This document shows, piece by piece, positions 17,566 to 26,291 of a stretch of 64,000 bases of DNA (position 1 is the first letter of the stretch; every line of letters starts with the position of its first letter). The stretch comes from Rhodococcus sp. ABRD24 (GTDB lineage: Bacteria; Actinomycetota; Actinomycetes; Mycobacteriales; Mycobacteriaceae). The notes under the pieces are model-generated. The model made no database searches. It saw only the letters and a list, made by a program, of their open reading frames with translations, and was not told the DNA's origin. The DNA lies in contig NZ_CP035319.1 in the NCBI RefSeq assembly GCF_004328705.1, positions 3,782,001 to 3,846,000 on the forward strand, in the 5' to 3' direction. A program made the position numbers and the translations under genes.

Positions 17566-18717
17566 TCAGTTCAGACGTTCGACGATCAACACATTGGCGG
17601 TGCCACCGCCCTCGCAGATGGTCTGGAGGCCGTAGCGTCCGCCGGTACGCTCGAGTTCGTTGAGCAGGGTGGCGAACAGCTTGGTGCCGGTCGCGCCGAG
17701 CGGATGGCCAAGGGCGATCGCGCCGCCGTTGACGTTGACCCTCGCCGGGTCCGCTCCGGTCTCGCGGAGCCAGGCCAGTACGACCGATGCGAACGCCTCG
17801 TTGATCTCCACGACGTCGAAGTCGTCGATGCTCATGCCGGTCTTCGCCAGCGCATACTCGGTGGCTGGGATCGGTGCGCTCAGCATGAAAATCGGATCGG
17901 CGCCGCGGACGCTCAGGTGGTGGATCCTGGCGCGGGGAATCAGGTTGTGCGCCTTCACCGCAGCCTCGGACGCAACGAGGACCGCGCTGGCGCCGTCGGC
18001 GATGCGGCTGGCCAGCGCGGCGGTGAGGCGGCCGCCGTCGCGGAGGGTCGGCAATCCGGCCATCTCGGCCAGGCTGGTCTCGCGCGGTCCCTCGTCACGC
18101 ATGAACTCTCCGACGGGAACGATCTCCTCGGCGAATCGCCCTTCGGCGATGGCTCGGCGGGCCCGTTCGTGGCTCTGCAACGCCCAGCGTTCCATGTCGA
18201 TGCGGCTGATGCCCCACTTCTCGGCGATCATCTCGGCACCGCGGAACTGGGATACCTCCTGATCGCCGTATCGACGTTGCCACTCCACGGAACCTGCGTA
18301 CGGTGTCTCGAACCCGTATTGCTTGCCCACGGTCATTGCGGCGGAGATCGGGATCCGGCTCATGTTCTGGACACCGCCCGCGAGGACCAGGTCCGAGGTG
18401 CCGCTCATCACAGCCTGTGCGGCGAAATGTAGTGCTTGCTGGCTCGATCCGCACTGTCGATCGACAGTGACACCCGGCACTTCGTCCGGGAAGCCCGCGG
18501 CAAGCCACGCGGTGCGCGCGATGTTCCCCGCCTGGCCACCGATGGCTTCGACGCAGCCGAAGATCACATCGTCGACCGCGGCCGGATCGATCTCGGTCCG
18601 GTTGAGGGAGGACCGAATCACACTGGCACCCAAGTCGATCGGATGAACTTCGGACAGTTTGCCGTTCTTCTTCCCGACCGCGGTTCGAACGGCATCGACG
18701 ATGTACGCCTCGGACAT
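17566..18717 (-). CDS. Acetyl-CoA C-acyltransferase (thiolase)
   Basis: About 383 aa, two thiolase domains. The nucleophile is C89 (TVDRQCGSSQQA); NEAFA, the histidine in GGAIALGHPLGATG and the second cysteine near residue 368 (CEGGGTANV) complete the active site. It catalyses thiolytic cleavage or condensation of 3-ketoacyl-CoA in fatty-acid or steroid side-chain breakdown. It stands apart from other beta-oxidation genes, so the substrate is open. It runs toward the CRISPR array. Its promoter region contains the inverted repeat at 18776-18790. Confidence 0.93.
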   Translation of the reverse strand: MSEAYIVDAVRTAVGKKNGKLSEVHPIDLGASVIRSSLNRTEIDPAAVDDVIFGCVEAIGGQAGNIARTAWLAAGFPDEVPGVTVDRQCGSSQQALHFAAQAVMSGTSDLVLAGGVQNMSRIPISAAMTVGKQYGFETPYAGSVEWQRRYGDQEVSQFRGAEMIAEKWGISRIDMERWALQSHERARRAIAEGRFAEEIVPVGEFMRDEGPRETSLAEMAGLPTLRDGGRLTAALASRIADGASAVLVASEAAVKAHNLIPRARIHHLSVRGADPIFMLSAPIPATEYALAKTGMSIDDFDVVEINEAFASVVLAWLRETGADPARVNVNGGAIALGHPLGATGTKLFATLLNELERTGGRYGLQTICEGGGTANVLIVERLN

Positions 18718-18775
18718 GGTTGGTACTCCTCCGGACGGGCTCGGGTTCTAGGAGACCCGATGCACATAAAGTAGT

Positions 18776-18790
18776 TAGATGATTAATCTA
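18776..18790. promoter_or_regulatory. Inverted repeat TAGAT-N5-ATCTA upstream of thiolase
   Basis: A short A+T-rich dyad lies 59 bp upstream of the thiolase start. A strong AGGAGGAGGG ribosome site and GTG (18809) follow on the plus strand, but the reading frame they open has no recognisable protein and runs through the next gene. This suggests a truncated divergent regulator whose operator remains. Confidence 0.45.
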
Positions 18791-18933
18791 TATCAGGAGG
18801 AGGGTGCGGTGTCCACGACGAGATCGCAGCGCGTCAGGGGGTCTCGACTCGTCGGCCCGTGGAACCGCAGCCCCGATGGTGTGAGACTGGGGTCAGGGCG
18901 CCGCAGCGGCGCAGATCCGAGGAGGATGTCGGT

Positions 18934-19125
18934 ATGGGATTCATGGATTCGATCAAGGGACTTGTCGGCAAGGGCCAGGAACTGGCAGCCGAACACTCGG
19001 ACAAGGTGCAGGGTGCAATCGACAAGGCGGCGAGCCTGGCCGACGAGAAGACCGGCGGCAAGTACAGCGACAAGATCGACAAGGCAGCGGATGCCGCGAG
19101 GAAGGTTGTGCCACCGAAGGAGTGA
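18934..19125 (+). CDS. Rv0909-type small protein (putative antitoxin)
   Basis: 63 aa, lysine- and alanine-rich, mostly helical (MGFMDSIKGLVGKGQEL at the start, VVPPKE at the end). It resembles the Rv0909/MT0933 family, annotated in mycobacteria as the antitoxin of the Rv0909-Rv0910 pair. A GAGGAGGA ribosome site sits nine bases before the ATG at 18934; the longer in-frame extension from 18859 is rejected. In M. tuberculosis the Rv0910 partner is the next gene; here it is at 30551-30982. Confidence 0.75.
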   Translation: MGFMDSIKGLVGKGQELAAEHSDKVQGAIDKAASLADEKTGGKYSDKIDKAADAARKVVPPKE

Positions 19126-19155
19126 CCTCCGCCGAGGGGCGGGCACAATCATCGC

Positions 19156-20793
19156 GTGAACGGAACACTGGTACTGCTTGTCGTGATTGCCGCGATCGCG
19201 GTGACGAGTCTGGCGAAGCGCCGTGACCTGCAGGTCCCACTGGTTCTGGTGGCCTTCGGGTCCGCGGCGTCCTTCATACCGGGGATGCCCCGGATCGAGC
19301 TCGCCCCCGAGGTGATTCTCGGGGTCGTGCTTCCGCCGCTGCTGTATTCGGCGGCGCTCGATTTCTCCCTTGCGAGCCTGCGCCGCAACATCGCTCCGAT
19401 TCTGCGTCTCGGCGTCGGACTGGTGCTGGTGACGGCGTTCGTCGTCGGCTTCTTCTCGAACTGGCTGGTGCCGGAACTGACGCTGGGGGCAGCGCTGGTT
19501 CTCGGCGCTGTTGTCTCGCCGACAGATGCGGTGAGTGCAGTGTCGGTAGGTCGCAAGCTCGGCCTGCCCAAGCGTGTGCTGGCGATTCTCACCGGCGAGG
19601 GACTGCTCAACGATGCGACCGCACTGACGCTCTTCACAGTGGGCGTCGCCGCGGTTGCCGGAACGCGCGTCGTCGTCGAGTCACCGGTGCTGTTCTTCTT
19701 CTACGAGGTCGGCGGCGGCATTGTCGTCGGTGTGGTGATGGCGACGATCGTGCGGGTCGTGCGCGCCCGGATGTACGATTCGCCGCTCGAAACCGTTCTG
19801 GGGTTGGTACTTCCGTTCGCCGCGTACCTCGCTGCGGAGGAGATTCACAGTTCAGGTGTGCTCGCGGTGGTGGTCGCGGGATTCGTGATGGGCCACCATG
19901 CCACCAACGTGTCGATTCCCACCCGCATTCAGGAGCGTTCGCTGTGGGCGACGCTTGACCTGTTGCTCGAGATGTTCGTCTTCGCGTACATGGGCTTGCA
20001 GCTCAAGTTCGTCATCGACGACGTCGCTGATGATGGGCTTCCGGTTCATCACGTCTTCGCGTACGGCTTCGCGGTCCTCGTCGTCGTCATCCTGGTCCGT
20101 CCTCTGTGGGTGTTCCTGAACTGGGGCGGAGCGCGGATGCGGTTCGATCCTCGCCGCCGATCGGCGGCGAGGGCGGGGCTGAACTGGCGACAGAAACTCG
20201 TCGTGTCGTGGGCCGGCATGCGTGGCGTCGTCACTCTTGCGGCCGCGGGCGGCGTGCCGGTCCTCACTGCGGCGGGCGATCCTTTCCCCGGCCGCGGCGT
20301 CATTCAAGCCATCGCATTCGTGGTGGCAGTGGGAACGCTGGTGATCCAGGGGTCGACGATCCCGATGATGATCCGGCGCCTCGATGTTGCGGACCCCGCC
20401 GAGCTCGAGCGAGCTCACAAGCAGACTGTGCTCGCCCGCCGTATCGCCGCCGACGCCGCCGACCGGGCGCTCGCCGAGGTAGCGGCGCACCCGCCAGCGA
20501 GCGCCGACCCCGACCAGTTCGTCCGAGTGCTCAATCGGGTGCGGGTGTCGATCCGGGCGCAGGCGCAGGTCGAAGCGGCCGAGGGTGACGTCGACGGCTC
20601 CACGATCGTGATCAACCGTGCGAGCGCACAGTTCGACACCGTCCGGCGCCAGGTGCTGCAGGCGCAACGCAGCGCCCTGATCGCCGCCCGTGACGACGGC
20701 CTTCTCGACGATGAGGTGCTGCGCACCGAACTCGAGTCCCGCGATATCGAAGAGGCGGCCGCGGAACAGCGAGTTCGCAGGCGGTGGGGCTGA
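19156..20793 (+). CDS. Na+/H+ antiporter, CPA1 family
   Basis: About 545 aa. Twelve or so membrane helices fill the first 400 residues; SPTDAVSAVSVGRKLGLP and GEGLLNDATALTLF are the CPA1 signature, the latter holding the ND pair of ion-binding residues. A hydrophilic C-terminal tail of about 130 residues is probably regulatory. The role is sodium/proton exchange and pH homeostasis. The start is the GTG at 19156. Confidence 0.92.
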   Translation: MNGTLVLLVVIAAIAVTSLAKRRDLQVPLVLVAFGSAASFIPGMPRIELAPEVILGVVLPPLLYSAALDFSLASLRRNIAPILRLGVGLVLVTAFVVGFFSNWLVPELTLGAALVLGAVVSPTDAVSAVSVGRKLGLPKRVLAILTGEGLLNDATALTLFTVGVAAVAGTRVVVESPVLFFFYEVGGGIVVGVVMATIVRVVRARMYDSPLETVLGLVLPFAAYLAAEEIHSSGVLAVVVAGFVMGHHATNVSIPTRIQERSLWATLDLLLEMFVFAYMGLQLKFVIDDVADDGLPVHHVFAYGFAVLVVVILVRPLWVFLNWGGARMRFDPRRRSAARAGLNWRQKLVVSWAGMRGVVTLAAAGGVPVLTAAGDPFPGRGVIQAIAFVVAVGTLVIQGSTIPMMIRRLDVADPAELERAHKQTVLARRIAADAADRALAEVAAHPPASADPDQFVRVLNRVRVSIRAQAQVEAAEGDVDGSTIVINRASAQFDTVRRQVLQAQRSALIAARDDGLLDDEVLRTELESRDIEEAAAEQRVRRRWG

Positions 20794-20824
20794 CGGGAGG
20801 GCGGACGGCAGGCACAATCGAGCG

Positions 20825-22033
20825 GTGACCGGATTTCGGATGGCCCTGACCGTTCTGGCGAGTTCGGCGCTGGTCGCGTCGTGCGCGGCCACGACGGGGG
20901 AGCCGGGATCCGTTCCGTCGCCCGGTCAGGCAACCACGACCGTGCTGCCAACCACGACCGCGCTGCCCGATCCAGCCGACCGTGGAATCGTGACTGCCGA
21001 CGAGCCGTTCACCGGAACCGGCCTGTCCGGGCACCGCATCCTGTACCGCTCGACCTCGGGCATCGACGGCCGCGCCACCGTGGTGTCGGGCACGGTGTTC
21101 GCTCCGCCCGGCCAAGCACCGCCCGGCGGTTGGCCGGTGGTGACGGTCGGGCATCCCACCACAGGACTGCTCGATGAGTGTGCGCCTTCCGGGCATCCGG
21201 ATCTGCTGGGTTCCGCCGGGCTGGTCCGGGATCTGATCGCGCGCGGATTCGTGGTCGCGGTCACCGACTACGAGGGCCTCGGAACGGACGGCCCACACCC
21301 GTACCTAGAACCGGTGACGGCCGCTCACAACCTGATCGATGCCGTCCGCGCCGCTCGAATCCTGGTGCCGGACACGTCCGCCCGGTGGGCGGCGATCGGG
21401 GTATCGCAGGGCGGGCAGGCGTCGTGGGCTGCGGCGGAGCAGGCCGCGCAGTACGGTGACGGGCTCGAGTTCACCGGCGCCGCAAGCCTGTCCCCACCAG
21501 CCGATCTCACCCCGATCGTCACCGCTGGACCGGTGAGTCTCAATGTGCCACAACAGATGTTTCTGCCGATGTTGCTCGACGGTCTATCGGTGGCCCATCC
21601 CGGACTCGACGCGAATGCGTACATTCGGGGCCCGCTCACCGAGAATCGCGACGTACTCCGTGCGTGCACGGGTGTACTTGCGTCGCGCAAGCTCTCGGTA
21701 GCGGTGAATCTCACCCCGGCAGACACCGTCCCACGCAGTACGGGCGACGTGGTGCAGATGCGCGAATGGCTTACTGCCGATGCGCTTCCTCAGCGCCCCG
21801 CGGCGGCGCCGATGCTCGTGGTCGTCGGGGGCAAGGACAACTTGATTCGTCCCGACTGGACCATTGCGGCGGTCGACCGGGCCTGCGGATTCGGTGACGT
21901 GATCGAACTGCGGGTCCGTCCCGAGGATGTGCACGCCGACGCGCGGGCGCTGCCCGGGGCGATCGACTGGGTGGCGGGTCGGTTCACCAGCACCGCGGTC
22001 GTGAACACATGTGCGGGGCAGGCGACGCCGTGA
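20825..22033 (+). CDS. Secreted lipoprotein lipase (LIP family)
   Basis: About 402 aa alpha/beta-hydrolase. A lipoprotein signal (LTVLASSALVASC, lipobox VASC near residue 21) points to a membrane-anchored extracytoplasmic enzyme. The nucleophile lies in GVSQGGQASW, the acid probably in GGKDNLI and the histidine in PEDVHADA, as in secretory lipases/esterases. GTG at 20825 or ATG at 20840 may start it. The stop overlaps the GTG of the next gene (GTGA, 22030-22033), tying it to the sensor-kinase operon. Perhaps it supplies short-chain acids or alcohols sensed and imported by that operon (inference). Confidence 0.85.
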   Translation: MTGFRMALTVLASSALVASCAATTGEPGSVPSPGQATTTVLPTTTALPDPADRGIVTADEPFTGTGLSGHRILYRSTSGIDGRATVVSGTVFAPPGQAPPGGWPVVTVGHPTTGLLDECAPSGHPDLLGSAGLVRDLIARGFVVAVTDYEGLGTDGPHPYLEPVTAAHNLIDAVRAARILVPDTSARWAAIGVSQGGQASWAAAEQAAQYGDGLEFTGAASLSPPADLTPIVTAGPVSLNVPQQMFLPMLLDGLSVAHPGLDANAYIRGPLTENRDVLRACTGVLASRKLSVAVNLTPADTVPRSTGDVVQMREWLTADALPQRPAAAPMLVVVGGKDNLIRPDWTIAAVDRACGFGDVIELRVRPEDVHADARALPGAIDWVAGRFTSTAVVNTCAGQATP

Positions 22034-23238
22034 CGGCAGTGGTGTGGATTGTGACCGCGGTGGTAGTGGTGGCCGCGCTGATCGTGGTGGGGGTGCGTAC
22101 GCGCCGGGTGCTCAGGACGCCCGCCGAACGCGCGGTGCACGACACACTGCACACCGCATCGTTGGCGGCGCGGCCACTGCGCCGCGGCCTCGACGACACT
22201 TCCGCGCGGGAGGCGGCGCCGCATCTGCGGCGGCTCACGGGGGCGCAGGCGCTCGCGATCGCCGGACCGGACGGCGACCTGCTGGCATGGAACGGCCCCC
22301 ACGACACACTGTCCGCTCAGTTCCTCGCGGCGGCGGCGCGGGCTGTCGACGGCGGCCGGCGGGTGCTGGTCGGACATGCCGACCTGGACCGAACCCCCGC
22401 CGACCACGACGTGCGAGCGCTGATCGCGCAGCCGCTGCTGATCGAGGACACCGGCGTCGCCGGAGTCCTCGGAGTGGTGACCACTACCGAACCGGGTCCC
22501 GCGATGCTCGGCGCCCTGACCGAGGTGGCGCGGTACGCCTGCAGCCAGATCGAGCTGGCCGAGCTCGACGCTTCTCGGGCGCGGCTCGACCGCGCCGAAG
22601 TTCGGGCGTTGCGCGCCCAGATCAGCCCGCACTTCATCTACAACGCACTCGGTACCATCGCCTCGTTCGTGCGCACCGACCCGGACCGGGCCCGCGAATT
22701 GGTGCTCGAGTTCGCCGACTTCACCCGCTACTCGTTCCGCTCGGCTGGGGAGTACACAGTGCTCGCGGACGAGCTGCGCAACATCGACCGCTACCTCACC
22801 CTCGAACGCGCCAGGTTCGGTGACCACCTGCAGGTTCGCTTGCAGGTGGCGCCGGAGGTACTCAGCGTCGTGCTGCCGTTCCTGGCACTGCAACCGCTGG
22901 TGGAGAACGCGGTTCGGCACGGACTATCGGGGAAACGGGACGGGGGGACGGTGACGATCGTCGCGTCCGATGAGGGCACCGACTGCGTGATCAGTATCGA
23001 GGACGACGGGGTGGGGATGGACCCGGAACTGTTGCGGTCGGGGGAGTTGGACGCCGTCTCCTCCGGGACCGGAGGCCCCAGTGCTTCCGAGGCCGCTCAC
23101 GTCGGCCTCGCCAATGTCGACGACCGGCTGCGCGCGGCGTTCGGCAACGACTATGGGCTGGTGGTCGAGACCGCTCCCGGAGCCGGTACCAAGGTCAGCA
23201 TGCGGGTTCCGAAGTTCAGGCCGGGCATCCGTGCCTGA
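22030..23238 (+). CDS. LytS-type sensor histidine kinase
   Basis: About 402 aa. One N-terminal membrane helix, a GAF-like sensor region (about 60-170), then a His_kinase domain with the phosphoacceptor H201 in QISPHFIYNALGTI. An ATPase domain follows with LQPLVENAVRHGL (N box) and EDDGVGMD. It partners the LytTR regulator immediately downstream. In enterobacteria such LytS/LytTR pairs (BtsSR, YpdAB) sense pyruvate and switch on a transporter; the symporter genes downstream suggest the same logic. The GTG at 22030 overlaps the lipase stop. Confidence 0.88.
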   Translation: MTAVVWIVTAVVVVAALIVVGVRTRRVLRTPAERAVHDTLHTASLAARPLRRGLDDTSAREAAPHLRRLTGAQALAIAGPDGDLLAWNGPHDTLSAQFLAAAARAVDGGRRVLVGHADLDRTPADHDVRALIAQPLLIEDTGVAGVLGVVTTTEPGPAMLGALTEVARYACSQIELAELDASRARLDRAEVRALRAQISPHFIYNALGTIASFVRTDPDRARELVLEFADFTRYSFRSAGEYTVLADELRNIDRYLTLERARFGDHLQVRLQVAPEVLSVVLPFLALQPLVENAVRHGLSGKRDGGTVTIVASDEGTDCVISIEDDGVGMDPELLRSGELDAVSSGTGGPSASEAAHVGLANVDDRLRAAFGNDYGLVVETAPGAGTKVSMRVPKFRPGIRA

Positions 23239-23307
23239 ATCCGAACGCTCGAATCCGAACGGACCCGTCGGCCCGCATCGTTCTGACCGCTGCCTCGACA
23301 TGGCACG

Positions 23308-24114
23308 ATGGGACCCGTTGTGAACGAGACCTCTGATGGGCCCCCGGACGGCCTCTTGACCGTGCTGGCAGTCGACGACGAACGCCCAGCCCTTGACGAG
23401 CTGGCGTACTTGCTGCGTGCCCGCGAGGAAGTCGGCGAGGTCCTCACCGCCGGTGACGCGACTACAGCGCTGCGGATCCTGCGCGGCGGACGCGTCGACG
23501 CGGCGTTCCTCGACATCAACATGCCCGGACTCGACGGGCTCGAGCTGGCCGGCATCCTCAACCAGTTCGCACACCCGCCGTCGGTGGTGTTCGTGACCGC
23601 GCACGAGGACCGCGCGGTGGCCGCGTTCGATCTCGGCGCCGTCGACTACCTGCTCAAGCCGCTGCGCGAGGAACGCCTCGAGGAGGCGGTACGCCGCATC
23701 GTCGCCCGCCGTCGCGCGCGGCAGGGGACGGCGGACGCCTCGGCCGCCGACGAGGTGATCCCGGTGGAACTCGGTGGGGTCACCACGCTGGTGCCACGCT
23801 CGGCGGTGGAGTGGGTGGAGGCCGACGGCGACTACGCCCGGCTGCACACCGCAACCGGTTCGCACCTGGTACGGATCCCGATCTCGTCACTCGAGAGCCG
23901 CTGGTCCGACGCCGGGTTCCTGCGTGTGCACCGGTCCTATCTGGTGTCGCTGGCCGAGGTGACCGGAATCCGCAGCGTCGGGTCCGGGCTGGTGGTGTGC
24001 CTGCGCCCGCACGGAAATGCCCCGGCCGTCGAATTGCCGGTCAGCCGTCGACACACCCGGGAGCTCAAGGACCGGTTGATTCGTGGCCCGCGGCAGGTCT
24101 GGAACTCGCGATGA
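23308..24114 (+). CDS. LytTR family response regulator
   Basis: About 268 aa. Receiver domain (about 17-135) with acidic pair DDE, phospho-acceptor D69 (AFLDINMPG) and the conserved lysine in YLLKPL. A C-terminal LytTR DNA-binding domain (about 155-255) reads EWVEADGDYARLHT, then RVHRSYLVSL. A GTG at 23320 is an alternative start. Its stop overlaps the ATG of the small membrane protein (ATGA at 24111-24114). It is expected to activate the symporter genes. Confidence 0.92.
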   Translation: MGPVVNETSDGPPDGLLTVLAVDDERPALDELAYLLRAREEVGEVLTAGDATTALRILRGGRVDAAFLDINMPGLDGLELAGILNQFAHPPSVVFVTAHEDRAVAAFDLGAVDYLLKPLREERLEEAVRRIVARRRARQGTADASAADEVIPVELGGVTTLVPRSAVEWVEADGDYARLHTATGSHLVRIPISSLESRWSDAGFLRVHRSYLVSLAEVTGIRSVGSGLVVCLRPHGNAPAVELPVSRRHTRELKDRLIRGPRQVWNSR

Positions 24115-24485
24115 CCGGCCCGGGCGCGATCCCGCCCGCCCGACAGCGGGTGGTGCTGGCGCAGCGGCGCGGCGCCCGCATCGTTCGATCTCGCGTCGAG
24201 GTGCAGGAACAGACGGAGGTCGGGGACGCGATGGTCCGGGGCCTGATCCGCGCGCAGCTGAGTCTTGCGCTGCGGGTCGCGCTGGCTGTGGGTCTGCTGT
24301 TCGGTGTGGTTCCGCTGCTGCTGGTGGCCTTCCCGGCCACTGCCGAGGTCGCGGTGTTCGGGGTTCGGCTGCCGTGGTTGCTTGCAGGCGCTGTGGCGGG
24401 CCCGATTCTGTTGGCGGCGGGCTGGTTCTTCATTCGGGCGGCCGAGCGCAACGAGCAGGACTTCACCGACCTGGTCGACGACTGA
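24111..24485 (+). CDS. Small membrane protein, DUF485-like position
   Basis: 124 aa with two hydrophobic helices (about 48-72 and 85-108) and charged ends. In many genomes a small two-helix protein (DUF485) precedes an acetate/pyruvate symporter gene; this protein has that place and topology, though its sequence is less typical than the second copy at 28439. The ATG overlaps the regulator stop. Confidence 0.7.
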   Translation: MTGPGAIPPARQRVVLAQRRGARIVRSRVEVQEQTEVGDAMVRGLIRAQLSLALRVALAVGLLFGVVPLLLVAFPATAEVAVFGVRLPWLLAGAVAGPILLAAGWFFIRAAERNEQDFTDLVDD

Positions 24486-24501
24486 GCCGGATGCGGGACA
24501 G

Positions 24502-26256
24502 ATGACCGGGCAGTCGATTCCCCTCATGACGGTTCTGGGCCTCATCGGTGCCGCCGTCGCTACCGTCGCGATCGGTGTCTATGGAGTGCGCTTGGCGCGC
24601 ACCACCTCCGATTTCCTGGTGGCCTCGTGCAGTGTCGGACCGCGCTGGAATGCCGCCGCGGTCTCCGGTGAGTACCTCTCGGCCGCTTCCTTTCTCGGTG
24701 TTGCTGGGCTGATCGCGAAGTACGGGGCCGACGCGTTGTGGTACCCGATCGGGTTCACCGCCGGTTACCTGGGTCTGCTGCTGTTCGTCGCGGCGCCCTT
24801 ACGTCGATCGGGCGCCTACACGGTCCCGGACTTCGCCGAGTTCCGGCTCGGTTCGGTGCGGTTGCGGCGGCTGGCGATGCTGGTGGTGGCGCTCGTGTGT
24901 GGTTTGTACATGGTGCCGCAGCTCCAGGGCGCCGGACTGACGCTGAACATTCTGCTGGGCGTGCCCGGTTGGGTGGGAGTAGCCGGCGTCGGGATCATCG
25001 TGATCGCGAACGTCGTCGGCGGCGGTATGCGGTCGATTACCTTCGTGCAGGGATTCCAGTACTGGCTCAAGCTCACGGCCGTCGCGGTGCCCGCGCTCGT
25101 GCTGGCCGGGCACTTTCTCTCCGACGGCCGACCGCTGGCCGAGCCCGCGCCCCCGACCGTCAGTGTGGCGACGACCGTCGACGTGACCACCGATGTCGTG
25201 GTGCAGGTGGGCGTCCCCATCGACGTGACCGTCACCGGGCAGATCGACGGGCAGAGCGTGTCCGGTCCCGTGCGGCTGGACGTCGGCCGGCACGAACTGG
25301 GGAAGGGTACGTCGCTGTCGCTGCCTGCGGGTTCGCCGGTGCCGGTGGTGGCCGGGGCCCCGGCCGACAACGCGACGTGGGCGGCGCCGGGCGGCGGGTT
25401 CGGTGGCCCGCACCCGCTGTACCAGGTGTACTCGCTGATCCTCGCGACGTTTCTCGGCGCGATGGGGCTTCCGCACGTGCTGGTCCGCTTCTACACCAAC
25501 CCGGACGGTCGGGCCGCGCGGCTGACCTCACTCGTGGTGATCGCGCTCGTGGGGGTGTTCTACCTGTTCCCGGTGCTGCTGGGGGTGTTCGCGCGGCTGT
25601 ACGTGCCGCAGCTGCTCATCACCGGGACCTCCGATGCGGCGGTGCTACTGCTGCCCGGATCGGTACTTTCCGGGTGGGGAGGACAGCTGTTGGCCGCGCT
25701 GGTCGCCTCGGGTGCGATCGCGGCCTTCCTCTCGACGTCTTCGGGACTGCTGGTGGGTATTGCAGGGGTGTTGAGCACCGATGTGCTGCGCGGCCGGGTA
25801 CAGGACTTCCGGGTGGCGGCGGTGCTCGCCGGTGCTGCGCCAGTCGCACTGGCGCTGGGGGCGGCGTCGCTGGATCTGTCCAGGTCGGTGGGACTGGTGT
25901 TTGCCGTGGCAGCTTCGACGTTGTGTCCGCTGCTGGTGCTCGGGATCTGGTGGCGGGGGCTGACGGCACCGGGTGCGGCGGCCGGATTGGTGGTCGGCGG
26001 GGTCGCCGGCGGCGGCGCCGCGTTACTCGCGGTTCTCGGAGGGGTGTCCGACCACGTGTGGCAGGGTTGGCCGTCAGCGCTGATCGGATACCCGGCCGCG
26101 GTGAGCGTGCCGCTGTCCTTCGCGACGATGGTGGTGGTGAGCCTCGCAACGCGTCGACGGGTACCGAAGGATGTGGGGCGGATCTTCACCCGTATGCACG
26201 CCCCCGAGCGGCTCGGGATGAGCCGAGACCGGGAGCGCGATCTGCGGTCGTTGTGA
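24502..26256 (+). CDS. Sodium:solute symporter (SSS), monocarboxylate type
   Basis: About 584 aa. The early helices read VSGEYLSAASFLGVAGLIAKYG and the middle LGAMGLPHVLVRFYTNP, both typical of ActP/MctC-type carriers for acetate, pyruvate or propionate. A Thr/Val-rich beta-type segment (about residues 213-295) interrupts the helical core, presumably outside the membrane; the paralogue at 28798 lacks it. The ATG at 24502 is chosen because upstream in-frame sequence overlaps the previous gene. It is the last gene of the lipase/kinase/regulator operon and convergent with the MFS gene. Confidence 0.88.
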   Translation: MTGQSIPLMTVLGLIGAAVATVAIGVYGVRLARTTSDFLVASCSVGPRWNAAAVSGEYLSAASFLGVAGLIAKYGADALWYPIGFTAGYLGLLLFVAAPLRRSGAYTVPDFAEFRLGSVRLRRLAMLVVALVCGLYMVPQLQGAGLTLNILLGVPGWVGVAGVGIIVIANVVGGGMRSITFVQGFQYWLKLTAVAVPALVLAGHFLSDGRPLAEPAPPTVSVATTVDVTTDVVVQVGVPIDVTVTGQIDGQSVSGPVRLDVGRHELGKGTSLSLPAGSPVPVVAGAPADNATWAAPGGGFGGPHPLYQVYSLILATFLGAMGLPHVLVRFYTNPDGRAARLTSLVVIALVGVFYLFPVLLGVFARLYVPQLLITGTSDAAVLLLPGSVLSGWGGQLLAALVASGAIAAFLSTSSGLLVGIAGVLSTDVLRGRVQDFRVAAVLAGAAPVALALGAASLDLSRSVGLVFAVAASTLCPLLVLGIWWRGLTAPGAAAGLVVGGVAGGGAALLAVLGGVSDHVWQGWPSALIGYPAAVSVPLSFATMVVVSLATRRRVPKDVGRIFTRMHAPERLGMSRDRERDLRSL

Positions 26257-26291
26257 GCGGACGCGTCGTGCCCGCAGTGCGATGAGCGGCG

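Noticed and set aside
18809..19159. A gene starting at GTG 18809 after a strong ribosome site
   Set aside because: The frame gives no recognisable protein and runs through the Rv0909-like gene; at most a truncated regulator start.
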